Program-made: the position numbers and the translations under genes
Assembly: GCA_000415185.1 (NCBI GenBank)
Contig: KE351647.1
Span: 119,939 to 180,823 of the forward strand
DNA length: 60,885 nucleotides
Direction of reading: 5' to 3'
From: Enterococcus faecalis 13-SD-W-01
GTDB taxonomy: Bacteria; Bacillota; Bacilli; Lactobacillales; Enterococcaceae
Notes under the pieces: model-generated
Told to the model about the DNA's origin: nothing
What the model saw: only the letters and a program-made list of their open reading frames with translations
Database searches by the model: none
In this document: positions 15,664-25,700 of the stretch, one piece after another
Position numbering within the stretch: the stretch's first letter is position 1
Layout: each line of letters begins with the position of its first letter

Positions 15664-17025
15664 TTACGTTCTGCTCGCTTCCAAGCGCTGTTCGTCATCC
15701 AGCTCATGCAGATGTTTGATTGCTCGGAAGTAAGAGTAAAGCAATACGGCAACTGAACCAGCCCATGCCAATGGCGAAGCACTTGCTGCACCTGGATAGC
15801 CCCACATGGCAGTCAAAATGATCGCAGCAAAAGAACGCATGATCAATTCCATGATCCCAGCAATCGTTGGGACCTTGCTTTGCCCTAGTCCTTGAAGCGT
15901 ATAGCGTAAAATAAACAAGATTGCTAAGACCCAGTAAAGGGAACCATTGATGTTGAAATAGATCTGTGCTAAATCAAAAACCTCCGTCTCGCCTTTATCA
16001 ACAAACAATTGGATAAGATTTTTCCCAAAGAAAATAACGATTGCTCCTGCTGCCAAACTAAATGCACCACTCATCAGCAGACATTGTTTGACCCCTTTCA
16101 GGATACGGCCATATTCTTTAGCCCCATAATTTTGAGCTGTGAAAGTAGCCATCGTGATACCAAAAGACATCATCGGCTGATTTGCAAACTGATCGATTCT
16201 GCCGGCTGCTGCTTGAGCTGCTACAACGTCTGTTCCTAAACTGTTCAATGCTGATTGTAAAATAATCGCACCGATCGCAATGATCGAAGCTTGGAATGCC
16301 ATAGGAAGCGCAATGTTCAAGTGTTCGCGTACATGTTCTTTGTCCCAGATAAAATCTTTTTTACGAAGCTGGAGCAAAGGAATCTTTTTCTTGATATAGA
16401 TGATACAAAATACACTAGAGGCAACTTGCGCGATAACGGTAGCAATAGCGGCTCCTTCTACACCCATTCCAAATTGAAGGATGAAGACCAAGTCCAGCAC
16501 GACATTGATGACAACTGCGATAATCAAAAAGAACAAAGGTGTTCGGCTGTCACCGAGTGCTCGAATCACATTTGACAACAAGTTGAAGCCCATTGACGCA
16601 AAAATCCCCATCAGAATGATTGAGATGAATGTTTGTGCTTGGTCAAGGATCTCAGCTGGCGTCTGCATCAACATCAGCATCGGACGAATAAAAATCAAAC
16701 TAAGAACGGTCAAAACAACCGTTACGATCAAACTAAGCAAGATACTGAGTGCAAAACTTCTTTTTATCCCGCGAAAATCCTGTGCCCCAAACTTTTGGGC
16801 TGTGATGATCGAAAGACCTGAAGTAAATCCTTGAGCAAAACCAATAATCAAAAAGGTCAGACTCCCAGTTGAGCCGACAGCAGCGAGCGCATTTTTACCT
16901 AACGTTTGTCCAACAATGATCATATCCACCATGTTATAGAACTGCTGAAAAATATTTCCGATCAGCAGAGGGATCGTAAACAGAAAAATCAGTTTAGCTG
17001 GGCTCCCTTTTGTTAAATCGCGCAT
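15664..17025 (-). CDS. MATE-family efflux transporter
   Basis: A 453-residue membrane antiporter of the MATE (multidrug and toxin extrusion) family with about twelve helices in two repeats. Family pieces include FQQFYNMVDMIIVGQTLG near the N-terminus and GAAIATVIAQ in the middle. It would export cationic compounds in exchange for Na+ or H+; the substrate is unknown. I start at MRDLTKGSP (17025), a typical MATE N-terminus, because AGAGGAG lies just before it. An upstream ATG would put that ribosome site inside the gene. It is monocistronic. Confidence 0.92.
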   Translation of the reverse strand: MRDLTKGSPAKLIFLFTIPLLIGNIFQQFYNMVDMIIVGQTLGKNALAAVGSTGSLTFLIIGFAQGFTSGLSIITAQKFGAQDFRGIKRSFALSILLSLIVTVVLTVLSLIFIRPMLMLMQTPAEILDQAQTFISIILMGIFASMGFNLLSNVIRALGDSRTPLFFLIIAVVINVVLDLVFILQFGMGVEGAAIATVIAQVASSVFCIIYIKKKIPLLQLRKKDFIWDKEHVREHLNIALPMAFQASIIAIGAIILQSALNSLGTDVVAAQAAAGRIDQFANQPMMSFGITMATFTAQNYGAKEYGRILKGVKQCLLMSGAFSLAAGAIVIFFGKNLIQLFVDKGETEVFDLAQIYFNINGSLYWVLAILFILRYTLQGLGQSKVPTIAGIMELIMRSFAAIILTAMWGYPGAASASPLAWAGSVAVLLYSYFRAIKHLHELDDEQRLEASRT

Positions 17026-17151
17026 GTTAAAACTCCTCTTTTCTGTATTATTCATTAGTAGTATAGAGGTTTTTATCAAAAATACTAGTTAAAAAATAGA
17101 AAAGATCAAAGAATCTTAAAATTAGACTCTCTGATCAATCAAAGTGCAATC

Positions 17152-17475
17152 CTAACGTTGGCGAATCTCATGAGGTAAGAGAATCGTTTCCCGTTTTCCG
17201 TCATCATACGCATAAACTTGCGCAGGAAATTGACTGGAGTAGCGAAACGGCAAATCGATATCCATCTCGACTTCGCTTCCTGCTTGTGAAAAATGCACTG
17301 TTACGTTTCCGTTATTATTGAACAAATCAAATGCAAGGATATTATCTAAAGGAATCACCCCTTTAAGATTCAGATCAATAATAAACCAGATACTATCGAT
17401 CAATTCTCCTGGCAGACTAGATACGACACCTACGGAAGCATATCGACTGCGGTCGCTATCAAAACTTTCAAACAT
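17152..17475 (-). CDS. DUF960 family protein
   Basis: 107 residues matching my memory of the DUF960 family, which is found in Lactobacillales. It is a small soluble beta-rich protein (for example SIWFIIDLNLKGVIPLDNIL) with no known function, no membrane segment and no cysteines. AAAGGAGGTTGG is a strong ribosome site before the ATG. It is flanked by MATE and CorC-like genes without close coupling, so context gives no clue to its job. Confidence 0.7.
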   Translation of the reverse strand: MFESFDSDRSRYASVGVVSSLPGELIDSIWFIIDLNLKGVIPLDNILAFDLFNNNGNVTVHFSQAGSEVEMDIDLPFRYSSQFPAQVYAYDDGKRETILLPHEIRQR

Positions 17476-17598
17476 TTTTCCAACCTCCTTTTTTCGCCTT
17501 CGTTTCTCACTAAACTAGTATAAGCAGTTTATAAAACTTGCTTTGATGAGGGTTTATTCTAATAGAGAATGAACAAAAATGCAACTAACTAGCAAAAA

Positions 17599-18909
17599 TT
17601 ATTCTGATTTCTTTGCAATTTTTTCAACTTTGAAATAATCGATGTGCGCGTGCTGATATTCCAGGACCGTAAAACGGAAATCATCCAATTCGATTACTGC
17701 GCCGACCTCGATCGGCTTTTTGTAACCAGTCATAAATCCAGCGAGAGTTGCATAAGAAGATTGCTCAAATTCATCGATCGTGACATGGAAATAACGCTGG
17801 AAATCGTCCAAAGTCAATTTTCCTGACAAAATAAAACTGCCGTCATTTTGTTTTGCGATCAACGCTTCATCTAAATCTGTCTCATCGCGGATCTCGCCAA
17901 CGATTTCTTCTAAAATATCCTCAATAGTTACAAGACCGCTTGTACCGCCATATTCATCTTTCAAAATAGCGATATGGTTGCCCTTTTTACGCATGATAGT
18001 CAACAGCTTTTTGATCGGGATATTTTCTGTGGTAAAAATCGGCGGTTCCACCAGTGTTTCCACTGTTACTTGGTCATCTTTAAAAGACTGCTTGATCAAA
18101 TCTGGCAGTGTCACATAACCAAGTATCACATCTTTTGACTCAAAAATCACAGGATATCTTGTGTGTCCCTGCTGCAAAGAAATTTGAATTGCTTCTTTCA
18201 CTGTATCTTCTGCTTCAAATACTTGCATCGATGTCCGGTCGACTTGGATATCTTTTGCTAAGGTATCATCGAACTCGAAGACATTTTCCATATATTGATA
18301 TTCTTCTTTTGTCAATTCGCCTTTTTGATAAGAATTCATTGCGACTAAGGTCAGCTCTTCTTGAGACAATGTTTCTTCTCCCTCCGAAACCAATCTTACA
18401 CCCAAGAGTCTCCCCAATGCTGCGGCAGAATGGTTCAATACCCAAATAAATGGAAACATGATTTTATAAAAATAATGCAGCGGCTTAGAAACAAAAAGCA
18501 CTACTTTTTCTGTATTCACGATACTGAAACTTTTAGGCAGAAGTTCCCCAATCACCACATCGATATACGTGACGACAATAAAACCAAGTGCGACAGAAAT
18601 CGTCGAAATGATTGCTTGGCTAAAAGGTAATTTTCCTATCAACGGCTCCAATAACGCAGCAACCGATCCTTCACCGACCCAACCTATGATCAACCCTGCA
18701 AGTGTGATCCCTAATTGTGTTGCTGACAAATAATTATCTAAGTGATGTGTGACGTGCAGTGCCAGTTCTGCATTTTTATTTCCTTCTTTTTCTAATTGTT
18801 CTAAGCGTGAACGTCTGATTTTTACTAACGCGAATTCACTAGCAACAAAAAAAGAAGTGACCGCGATCATCAAGAACAAAATCAAAAAATTTATTATCAC
18901 TTTACTCAC
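17599..18909 (-). CDS. CNNM/CorC-type membrane protein with CBS pair (HlyC/CorC family)
   Basis: 436 residues. An N-terminal DUF21 (CNNM) transmembrane domain occupies about residues 1-190 (four segments, including GLIIGWVGEGSVAALLEP). A CBS pair follows at about 205-330 (VDRTSMQVFEAEDT, ILKDEYGGTSGLVTIEDILEE). A C-terminal CorC_HlyC domain covers about 345-430. Members transport or regulate Mg2+ or related cations, and the older name hemolysin is misleading. It lies downstream of kup on the same strand with a kup terminator between. Confidence 0.92.
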   Translation of the reverse strand: MSKVIINFLILFLMIAVTSFFVASEFALVKIRRSRLEQLEKEGNKNAELALHVTHHLDNYLSATQLGITLAGLIIGWVGEGSVAALLEPLIGKLPFSQAIISTISVALGFIVVTYIDVVIGELLPKSFSIVNTEKVVLFVSKPLHYFYKIMFPFIWVLNHSAAALGRLLGVRLVSEGEETLSQEELTLVAMNSYQKGELTKEEYQYMENVFEFDDTLAKDIQVDRTSMQVFEAEDTVKEAIQISLQQGHTRYPVIFESKDVILGYVTLPDLIKQSFKDDQVTVETLVEPPIFTTENIPIKKLLTIMRKKGNHIAILKDEYGGTSGLVTIEDILEEIVGEIRDETDLDEALIAKQNDGSFILSGKLTLDDFQRYFHVTIDEFEQSSYATLAGFMTGYKKPIEVGAVIELDDFRFTVLEYQHAHIDYFKVEKIAKKSE

Positions 18910-19009
18910 CCTTTCTCCACCGCTTCTTTACTTAAAAGTATAAAAGAAAATGCACAAGACTTAAATTAATACGGCTCGCTCCTGCTCTTTTAAAAGCGGT
19001 ATGGAGCGG

Positions 19010-19063
19010 AAAAAAATAAGTACTCCGCCAACAAGAAACAGAAGAACTGTTTTGCTGGCGGAG
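19010..19063 (-). terminator. kup terminator
   Basis: CTCCGCCAGCAAAACAG/CTGTTTCTTGTTGGCGGAG stem on the minus strand (arms 19047-19063 and 19023-19041), followed by a T-rich tail. It lies about 50 nt after the kup stop. Confidence 0.88.
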
Positions 19064-19115
19064 CATACTTGTCAAAAATAGTTTTTTCTCTCTTTTTTAT
19101 TTACCTTAAAATCAA

Positions 19116-21110
19116 TCATGCACGTCTTTCTTGAAGAGCTGTTTTTCGTGTCTCCCCAATAATCAGCGGTACAGATTCATGTTTGACTTCACTGTATTCC
19201 AAGCCAAACCATTTTTCAGGTGTGGTGGCATAGTGTTTGATTGCTAAACGTGCTTGGATAATTTGGCGATCCCATTTGCTCAAAGCAGTCAAGTTTGACA
19301 ACACTTCGTCGATCACAATAAATTGGAAGTCGCCCACTTCACGGCCAGGAGTCAAGGAGTATCTTTGCGGCTGTTTCGGCAAACGTCCTTGTTTCATCAA
19401 ATCATGGATGATCTGGCGTACATACACATTGATCTCTTGCTCCATACGGAAACCTAAGAACAGTTTCACTTGCACCACGAAATCCGTATCCATCATATCG
19501 ACTTGGAATTCTTTTGTATAAGGTTCATCCGTTACTTCGACATGAACAAACCAATACACTTTTGCTCGTTTTGGCCGTTTGTCTAAAATCGAATAAATAA
19601 ATTGTTTCCCGACTTCATCATTTTCCAGATTAGGCACTAGAAAAACAACGTTGGTTTGGTAGATTGGCAGCGATGTATCTTCTCGCAAGGCAGCCAATTG
19701 CGGTAAATATTCTTTCAAAGGTACTTCTTCTGCCACAGATTCTTTGATTTTGTTTCCTCTTTCCCAAATCAGCATAATCCCCAAAATGATCAGCGCCATC
19801 AATACTGCGACAAATCCGCCGTGGAAAAATTTCACGACGCTCGAAATGAAGAAAATAATCTCTATCGCACCAAAAAAGAAAGTCACAACATGAGCCAAGA
19901 AATGCGAGCGGCCTTTTTGGATCAAATAGAAGTACAGTAATGCAGTCGTCATCAACATCGTTACCGTAATCGAAAGTCCGTATGCTGCTTCCATATGATG
20001 AGAGGTGCGGAAAGTAATCACGACTAGCGAACAGGCAATCCACAAAATAAAGTTGACTGCAGGAATGTACATTTGCCCAATACTGCTTCCGGGATAAATG
20101 ATATTCAAACGCGGCATCAATTTCAACTTGATTGCTTCAGATACCAAGGTAAAGGAACCTGAAATCAATGCTTGTGAAGCAATAACCGCTGCGACCGTCG
20201 CAAACACAACACCAATGATCATCCAGCCTGCAGGAAGCATTTGGAAAAATGGATTCAAGTTTTCGATTTGCTGCAATTCAGGATTTTGGTAATTATTGAT
20301 TAGCCAAGCAGCTTGTCCAAAGTAGTTAAGTACCAAACAAATTTTCACATACGGCCAACTTGCGCGAATATTCAATTTTCCGACATGTCCCAAATCAGAA
20401 TACAATGCTTCCGCTCCAGTTGTCGCCAAGAAAACATTTCCTAAAATAAACAACCCAAGTTTATTGTCTGGACTCATCAATAACTGAATAGCGTAATAAG
20501 GATTCAACGCACGAATCACGGTCCAGTCTTGCGAAAAGTTGAAAAGCCCCATTAAACCTAAAAAAGTAAACCACAAAAACATGACTGGTCCAAACGCTTT
20601 TCCGACTACATCGGTTCCGAATCGTTGAACCATAAATAACACAAAAATAATACCTAACGTAATCCATACGATAATGGATTGATCATTACCGAAGCGCTCA
20701 AAAAACTGCGGAACGCCTCGCAACCCTTCAATCGCTGTCGTTACTGTCACAGCAGGTGTTAAAATGCCATCTGCTAATAGCGCTGCGCCGCCGATCATTG
20801 CAGGGATGATCAAATATTTGCCGCCTTTTCTCACAAGCGTATAAAGCGAAAAGATCCCGCCTTCACCGTGGTTATCGGCGTTTAGTGCAATTACGACATA
20901 TTTGATGGTCGTCAGTAAAGTCAATGTCCAGAAAATCAAAGAAACAGAGCCGATAATGAATGTCGGATTCAGTCCAGCCAATCCACCATTGTCCTCGGTG
21001 ATGGCCTTCATTACATACAGCGGACTAGTTCCGATATCGCCATAAACGACCCCCATAGCAACCAGAAGTCCGGCTGCCGATATTTTTTTCATGTTTTTCT
21101 TTGTTGTCAC
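19116..21110 (-). CDS. kup: KUP-family potassium uptake protein
   Basis: 664 residues. The N-terminal 430 residues form the K_trans domain with about twelve helices, opening with the signature [16 protein letters not shown]. The cytoplasmic C-terminal portion is about 200 residues. Kup proteins import K+ with protons, and several lactic-acid-bacterial Kups are inhibited by c-di-AMP. The ribosome site GGGAGAGAAG precedes the ATG. A terminated leader with a manganese-type (yybP-ykoY-like) riboswitch candidate lies directly upstream, which is unusual for a K+ transporter. Confidence 0.95.
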   Translation of the reverse strand: MTTKKNMKKISAAGLLVAMGVVYGDIGTSPLYVMKAITEDNGGLAGLNPTFIIGSVSLIFWTLTLLTTIKYVVIALNADNHGEGGIFSLYTLVRKGGKYLIIPAMIGGAALLADGILTPAVTVTTAIEGLRGVPQFFERFGNDQSIIVWITLGIIFVLFMVQRFGTDVVGKAFGPVMFLWFTFLGLMGLFNFSQDWTVIRALNPYYAIQLLMSPDNKLGLFILGNVFLATTGAEALYSDLGHVGKLNIRASWPYVKICLVLNYFGQAAWLINNYQNPELQQIENLNPFFQMLPAGWMIIGVVFATVAAVIASQALISGSFTLVSEAIKLKLMPRLNIIYPGSSIGQMYIPAVNFILWIACSLVVITFRTSHHMEAAYGLSITVTMLMTTALLYFYLIQKGRSHFLAHVVTFFFGAIEIIFFISSVVKFFHGGFVAVLMALIILGIMLIWERGNKIKESVAEEVPLKEYLPQLAALREDTSLPIYQTNVVFLVPNLENDEVGKQFIYSILDKRPKRAKVYWFVHVEVTDEPYTKEFQVDMMDTDFVVQVKLFLGFRMEQEINVYVRQIIHDLMKQGRLPKQPQRYSLTPGREVGDFQFIVIDEVLSNLTALSKWDRQIIQARLAIKHYATTPEKWFGLEYSEVKHESVPLIIGETRKTALQERRA

Positions 21111-21163
21111 TTCTCTCCCTCGTCTTTCATAGTATGATAAATACGATTTCAGGTACAGCTTAT

Positions 21164-21207
21164 AAAAAAAGACCTAAGCAACAGCAAAAAAACTGCTACT
21201 TAGGTCT
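21164..21207 (-). terminator. Riboswitch-controlled terminator in the kup leader
   Basis: AGACCTAAGTAGCAG/CTGTTGCTTAGGTCT stem with a T7 loop, followed by T7 on the minus strand. The 5' half of this stem (AGACCTAAGT) is also the closing strand of the aptamer upstream. The two structures are therefore mutually exclusive: ligand-stabilised aptamer means antitermination. Confidence 0.9.
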
Positions 21208-21291
21208 CGCAATAACGTATTAGACCAGTGATTTCGTCACTTGTTGTTGATCTAAAACCATAGAATAAACTATGTGCTACTCCCCTAAATC
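21198..21291 (-). promoter_or_regulatory. yybP-ykoY-like (manganese) riboswitch candidate upstream of kup
   Basis: On the minus strand the closing stem ATTTAGG/CCTAAGT encloses GGGGAGTAGC at the 5' side and GCGAGACCT at the 3' side, the hallmark of the yybP-ykoY class. Inside are a stem CATAG/CTATG and a longer arm TTAGATC/GGTCTAA, with an asymmetric loop (AACAACA) and an AGTGA/TCACT tip. This is the same three-way layout as the L. lactis Mn2+ sensor. The L3 loop (TCAACAACA) departs from the usual sequence, so ligand identity is an inference. Confidence 0.65.
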
Positions 21292-21451
21292 TTGATTTTC
21301 ATTATCCGAGAAATCAATGAGAAAGTCAATTTAGAAGCCGTAAAATCCGTAAAAATTTTTAGATATTTTTCAAATAAGCATCTACTTATCAAATAAAGTA
21401 ATTTCATGTATTTCCAAAATAAGATTTCTTGATAAAAAAAGAGATTTTGAC

Positions 21452-23398
21452 TCAACAATAATGGGATAAAAGCTTCAATACATTCAACTTATCTTTTTCT
21501 TTTATTACCTTCTGGAATACTTCTTGGTTTTCAATCAAATAATGGATCATTGAAAAGAATTTCTTTGTTTCTGGATTTCCTAGTTCTTGCTTTTTCAACC
21601 CCAGCAGGATGACCATTTGAACTTCATCTGTATACCAAAGTACTGGTTTTTCTAAAGTAGCAATCGAGATAAAAGAGTGTCGGATCTCATTCATGTCGCC
21701 ATGAGGAAGAGCGATGGATTTTCCGATTCGTGTACTTCCCTTATTTTCCCGCACTAAAACTGTTTCAAGATAACTGGATGTCACCAATCCCTTATTTTCG
21801 GCATTCCTCACCATTTTTTCCAATACTTCTTTTTGCGTTTCTGCTTTTAGATGAACATGGATCAAAAATGGGTTTGTGTATTGATGGATATCAAATTTTT
21901 TTATTTTTTCTTGTACAGGATTCTTGCGCAAATAATGACTCAATGTAGATTGGTCCTTCATTTCGAATAAAGGAGAAATCAAAATAACAGGAGTTTTTTC
22001 AAATTCGATAGGCGCTGTTGCTAAAATAAAATCGGCTTGCTGTATAAGTGCTGAATCTCTTGCTTCGTCCAAACCTAATAAACCAATAACTTTGATCTGA
22101 GGATAAGCACGAGCTAGTTTTGCCTCGATAAAAGAAGAGACACCAATCCCAAAATTACAGATAATCACTGTTTTCAACTGTTGTTTCGGTTCTTCATTCA
22201 TTCGCTCGATAGCGCCTTGCAAATGTACAGTCAAATAAGCCACTTCTTCTTCAGGAATGTACCATTTTTTATTATCTGCGTATTCCTCGCTGATCGTTTG
22301 GACAATCAGAAACAGCTGCGTATAGTTTTTCATGATTTGTTCTTTTAAAGGATTGATAATATGGAAACCGCTGGCGATTCGCGTAAACGTAGCTTTCAAA
22401 TGCAGCCGCAGATTTTCCCGCAATGTTTGATTTTCCGACAAATCGTAACCCATGATTTGGTGGACATCGGTAATTAGCGCACGAATAATTGCTTCGATAT
22501 GCTGTGTCGTTTCCTGGAGAAATTCTTTTTGAGTTTCGCTGGCGCCATAAAAAGCGGCGATCCGCAACGCCAAATAGCCGACCTCATCTTCTGAAAAACG
22601 CAGACTTAGCTTGGTTGTTAACTTTTCTGCTAGTTCTTTAGCCAATCCATGCGCATGAGAATGACGAATAAAATGCCATTCTTCTGGACTCAGCTGGATA
22701 GATGCGTGCTCTTTTACGCGAATGATCATAAACAATAAATGGATGACGATACTATTGAAAACTTGACCATTATTCGGCAACTGATGCTGCACTTCAAACT
22801 CCTCTACTAATTCTGACAAGAAACGCAGCTGCTGGGCAGGGAAAAAATCACGCAGCAGAGGCTGATTTTTGAGCTCCATCCTTTCTTTGACTGTTTGAGA
22901 AAGCAGTTCCCGTTTTTCACGCTCTTCTCCTTCTACAAAAATCCCGATTTTCGGTTTGATCACCAAAGACAATTTATGATGACTTAATAATTCTGCTATA
23001 AAAGTTAAATCTTCTCGAATCACTTGCTTAGAAGTGTAGACATTTTCTGCTAAATCATCTAATGTGCAGGGTTTTGTATTGATCAAAAGCATGAACAAAA
23101 GTAAGCTGCGCCTCTCTTCTTGTGCATAAATCTCTGTACCTGGCTGAAGAAGGAACGTACGGGAAATCTCTGCTTTTTCTGGACTTTCAAACCAGATGCC
23201 CACACCAGGTTTTTTTACAAACGAAAAAGAAAATCCGCTTTCATTTAATTCCATTTCGATTTTGCCCAAATCATTTCGGATCGTCCTCGGAGAAACATGG
23301 TTTTCTTCTGCCAGCTCCTGGATCGTCGCCTTTCTCCCCTCCAATAAAGAGCGGAATAATGTTTTCTGCCTCGTATTCAATGTACTTCTACCCTTCAT
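21452..23398 (-). CDS. BglG-family PTS-controlled transcriptional regulator
   Basis: A multi-domain activator of 648 residues. N-terminal HTH (about 5-60, with TIQELAEENHVSPRTIRNDLG) is followed by a second winged-helix/Mga-like region and two PRD domains (about 190-410, with conserved histidines). An EIIB-like domain follows (TVIICNFGIGVSSF, Cys near 420), then a C-terminal fructose-type EIIA domain (GKSIALPHGD, with the phospho-accepting histidine). It would sense the phosphorylation state of HPr and the cognate permease. It lies 187 nt downstream of the PTS IIBCA gene on the same strand, which it probably controls. Confidence 0.9.
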   Translation of the reverse strand: MKGRSTLNTRQKTLFRSLLEGRKATIQELAEENHVSPRTIRNDLGKIEMELNESGFSFSFVKKPGVGIWFESPEKAEISRTFLLQPGTEIYAQEERRSLLLFMLLINTKPCTLDDLAENVYTSKQVIREDLTFIAELLSHHKLSLVIKPKIGIFVEGEEREKRELLSQTVKERMELKNQPLLRDFFPAQQLRFLSELVEEFEVQHQLPNNGQVFNSIVIHLLFMIIRVKEHASIQLSPEEWHFIRHSHAHGLAKELAEKLTTKLSLRFSEDEVGYLALRIAAFYGASETQKEFLQETTQHIEAIIRALITDVHQIMGYDLSENQTLRENLRLHLKATFTRIASGFHIINPLKEQIMKNYTQLFLIVQTISEEYADNKKWYIPEEEVAYLTVHLQGAIERMNEEPKQQLKTVIICNFGIGVSSFIEAKLARAYPQIKVIGLLGLDEARDSALIQQADFILATAPIEFEKTPVILISPLFEMKDQSTLSHYLRKNPVQEKIKKFDIHQYTNPFLIHVHLKAETQKEVLEKMVRNAENKGLVTSSYLETVLVRENKGSTRIGKSIALPHGDMNEIRHSFISIATLEKPVLWYTDEVQMVILLGLKKQELGNPETKKFFSMIHYLIENQEVFQKVIKEKDKLNVLKLLSHYC

Positions 23399-23506
23399 AC
23401 TTTTCCCTCATTTCCATTACTACAGTATCATAAAGCTTTTCAAGAAAAAAGCTGTCTTTCAATAACTAAAAATCAATCAAAAATAAGAGGATCAAAAACG
23501 CCAAGA

Positions 23507-23576
23507 ATCTTCACTGATAGAAATTTTTTTCTACCAGTGAAGATCGGTGTCAAAAGTCAGTTTGGACTTTTTTCGT
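23507..23576 (-). terminator. Hairpins after the PTS gene
   Basis: Two inverted repeats lie between the permease and its regulator: ATCTTCACTG/CAGTGAAGAT (23507-23544) and AAGTC/GACTT flanked by A and T runs (23553-23576). The second resembles a terminator in both directions; the first lacks a clean T-run. Confidence 0.55.
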
Positions 23577-23585
23577 TTATTTTTC

Positions 23586-25523
23586 TTATTGTACAGTATC
23601 AAGCAGATGCATAATTTCATCTTTGCCCTGTGATTGAAGTAATTTTTCACGAAAATCATTATTCATAAGTTTGCGAGACAACATTTGTAAAATTTTCAAA
23701 TGGGCATCTCCTTGGCTGTCTTCTGGTACAGCAATCATGAAAATCAATTTTGAATCTTCGCCATCTAAACTATTCCAGTTGATACCAGATTTTTTACGGC
23801 CAAATACGACGCTAGGTTCTTTCACTGTGTTGGATTTTCCATGCGGGATAGCTACCGACATCCCGATGCCTGTTGTACTTTCTTCTTCCCGTTGATAAAT
23901 CGCTTTTTCAAAATCTTTGATTGAATCGATTTTTCCTAAATCATCGAATTTCTCCGCTAACTCATGGATTGCTTCTTCTTTTGTATTTGCATCTAAGTCT
24001 AAAACAAGACTATTTTCGGTTAAGATATCTGTTAATTTTTCAAAAGCTGTTTTTTCTCCTCCGATTGCTTCTTCAGGGGTAGAAATACGAAACTCTTTGG
24101 CTGGACTTGCTGCAACTGGTGCTGCTACGTCTTTTCTTAAAATCGAAAGTAAGAAGACTGTCGTTGCGATCCCGCAAACTGCCGCAACAAAAAACATCAA
24201 TACATGGTCTACTGCGCCTAAGACTGCAACGATAGGGCCGCCATGTGCCACGTGATCTGTTACATGACCTAATGTCGCTACTACACTACCTACCATTGAA
24301 CCAGCTACGATACTTGGGATAACACGTAATGGATCTGCTGAAGCAAATGGAATCGCACCTTCCGTGATCCCAAATAATCCCATTGCAAAGGATGCTTTAC
24401 CGGCTTCTTTTTCTGGAGCAGAGAATTTGTTTTTAAGAATAAATGTTGCCACACCTAGAGATAACGGTGGGATACAAATCGCGACAGCAATTGGTCCCAT
24501 GATACTGAAATTTCCCTGTGCAATCATTCCTGAACCAAACAGAAAGGCTACTTTATTGAAAGGTCCACCCATATCTACCGCAATCATTGCACCTAAAATC
24601 AATGCAAGAACGATTTGGCTTCCACCTTGCATCCCAGCCAAAAAGTTAGATAACATCGTGAACAATGCTGCGACTGGATGACCAATAATATAAATAAAAG
24701 AGAAACCAACGATCAAAGAAGAAATAACTGGGATGACAATGATTGGCATAATGGATTGAATCGCTTTAGGTACAGGAATCCTCTTCATTCCTAATGCAAT
24801 AAAACCAGCCAAGAATCCTGCAATGATCCCGCCAATAAAACCTGCGTTTGCTTCACTTCCATATAACGAACCGTTCGCCGCAATCACCCCGCCGACAAAC
24901 CCTGGGACTAAACCTGGACGATCTGCAATACTTTGAGCAATAAATGCTGACAAAATAGGTACCATCAAGCCCATTGCTAAGCTGCCAATCGTGTTCATCG
25001 TTGCCCAAATACTGCCTTCAGGAATCGTGATGCCGTTTGGACCTGGATGACCGCCTAATGACAAAGCAATAGCAATCAGTAATCCTCCCGTCACCACAAA
25101 AGGAACCATGTAAGAAACACCATTCATCAAACTTTTATAAATTTGTTTTCCTAAAGATGCTTTTTCTGAACCTTCATTGCCGGATTCAGAAATACTGCCT
25201 TTTTGGATATGTCCTTCGTTGTTGACGATTTTTTGAATCAGCGCATCGGCTTGATGAATCCCATCCTGAACACCGACTTGAATCAATTGTTTCCCAGCAA
25301 AACGACTTTTATCGATGGTTGTGTCTGCTGCGATGATGATCCCTTTTGCATTTTTGATTTCTTCAGATGTCAGTTCATTTTCAACGCCAATTGAGCCATG
25401 TGTTTCCACTTTTACTTTGATACCTGCTTTTTGTCCGGCTTTTTCTAAATTTTCTGCGGCCATATAAGTATGGGCGATTCCTACTGGACAAGAAGTGATT
25501 GCTGCAATAAATTGTTCTGCCAT
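23586..25523 (-). CDS. PTS fructose-family permease, fused EIIB-EIIC-EIIA
   Basis: 645 residues. The EIIB domain (about 1-100) has its phosphocysteine in TSCPVGIAHTYMA (Cys12). A membrane EIIC domain (about 130-470) has many glycine-rich helices. A C-terminal EIIA domain (about 500-645) has its histidine in SVAIPHGKSN. It imports and phosphorylates a sugar using PEP via HPr. The order B-C-A with EIIA last differs from the A-B-C order usual for FruA, and no fruK lies beside it, so the sugar may not be fructose. The start at 25523 is set by GAGGAGAATAGAA; upstream residues are not conserved-looking. Confidence 0.92.
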   Translation of the reverse strand: MAEQFIAAITSCPVGIAHTYMAAENLEKAGQKAGIKVKVETHGSIGVENELTSEEIKNAKGIIIAADTTIDKSRFAGKQLIQVGVQDGIHQADALIQKIVNNEGHIQKGSISESGNEGSEKASLGKQIYKSLMNGVSYMVPFVVTGGLLIAIALSLGGHPGPNGITIPEGSIWATMNTIGSLAMGLMVPILSAFIAQSIADRPGLVPGFVGGVIAANGSLYGSEANAGFIGGIIAGFLAGFIALGMKRIPVPKAIQSIMPIIVIPVISSLIVGFSFIYIIGHPVAALFTMLSNFLAGMQGGSQIVLALILGAMIAVDMGGPFNKVAFLFGSGMIAQGNFSIMGPIAVAICIPPLSLGVATFILKNKFSAPEKEAGKASFAMGLFGITEGAIPFASADPLRVIPSIVAGSMVGSVVATLGHVTDHVAHGGPIVAVLGAVDHVLMFFVAAVCGIATTVFLLSILRKDVAAPVAASPAKEFRISTPEEAIGGEKTAFEKLTDILTENSLVLDLDANTKEEAIHELAEKFDDLGKIDSIKDFEKAIYQREEESTTGIGMSVAIPHGKSNTVKEPSVVFGRKKSGINWNSLDGEDSKLIFMIAVPEDSQGDAHLKILQMLSRKLMNNDFREKLLQSQGKDEIMHLLDTVQ

Positions 25524-25700
25524 TTCTATTCTCCTCGCTTCTCTCATCTTTCTACATGACAAAGTATAAAGCGTTTTATTGTCGGATTTAATCAGAACAT
25601 TTTTCCATAGTTGTGGCAAAAAACAAATTAATTGCAAAAAAACAGCCCAAACAGAAAATCTGTTTGAGCTGTTGGTCTGCGTTATCTAAATTTAGTTAGA

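Noticed and set aside
25566-25579. CcpA cre site upstream of the PTS gene
   Set aside because: Only the AAAGCGTTTT core fits; the outer TG and CA positions do not match.
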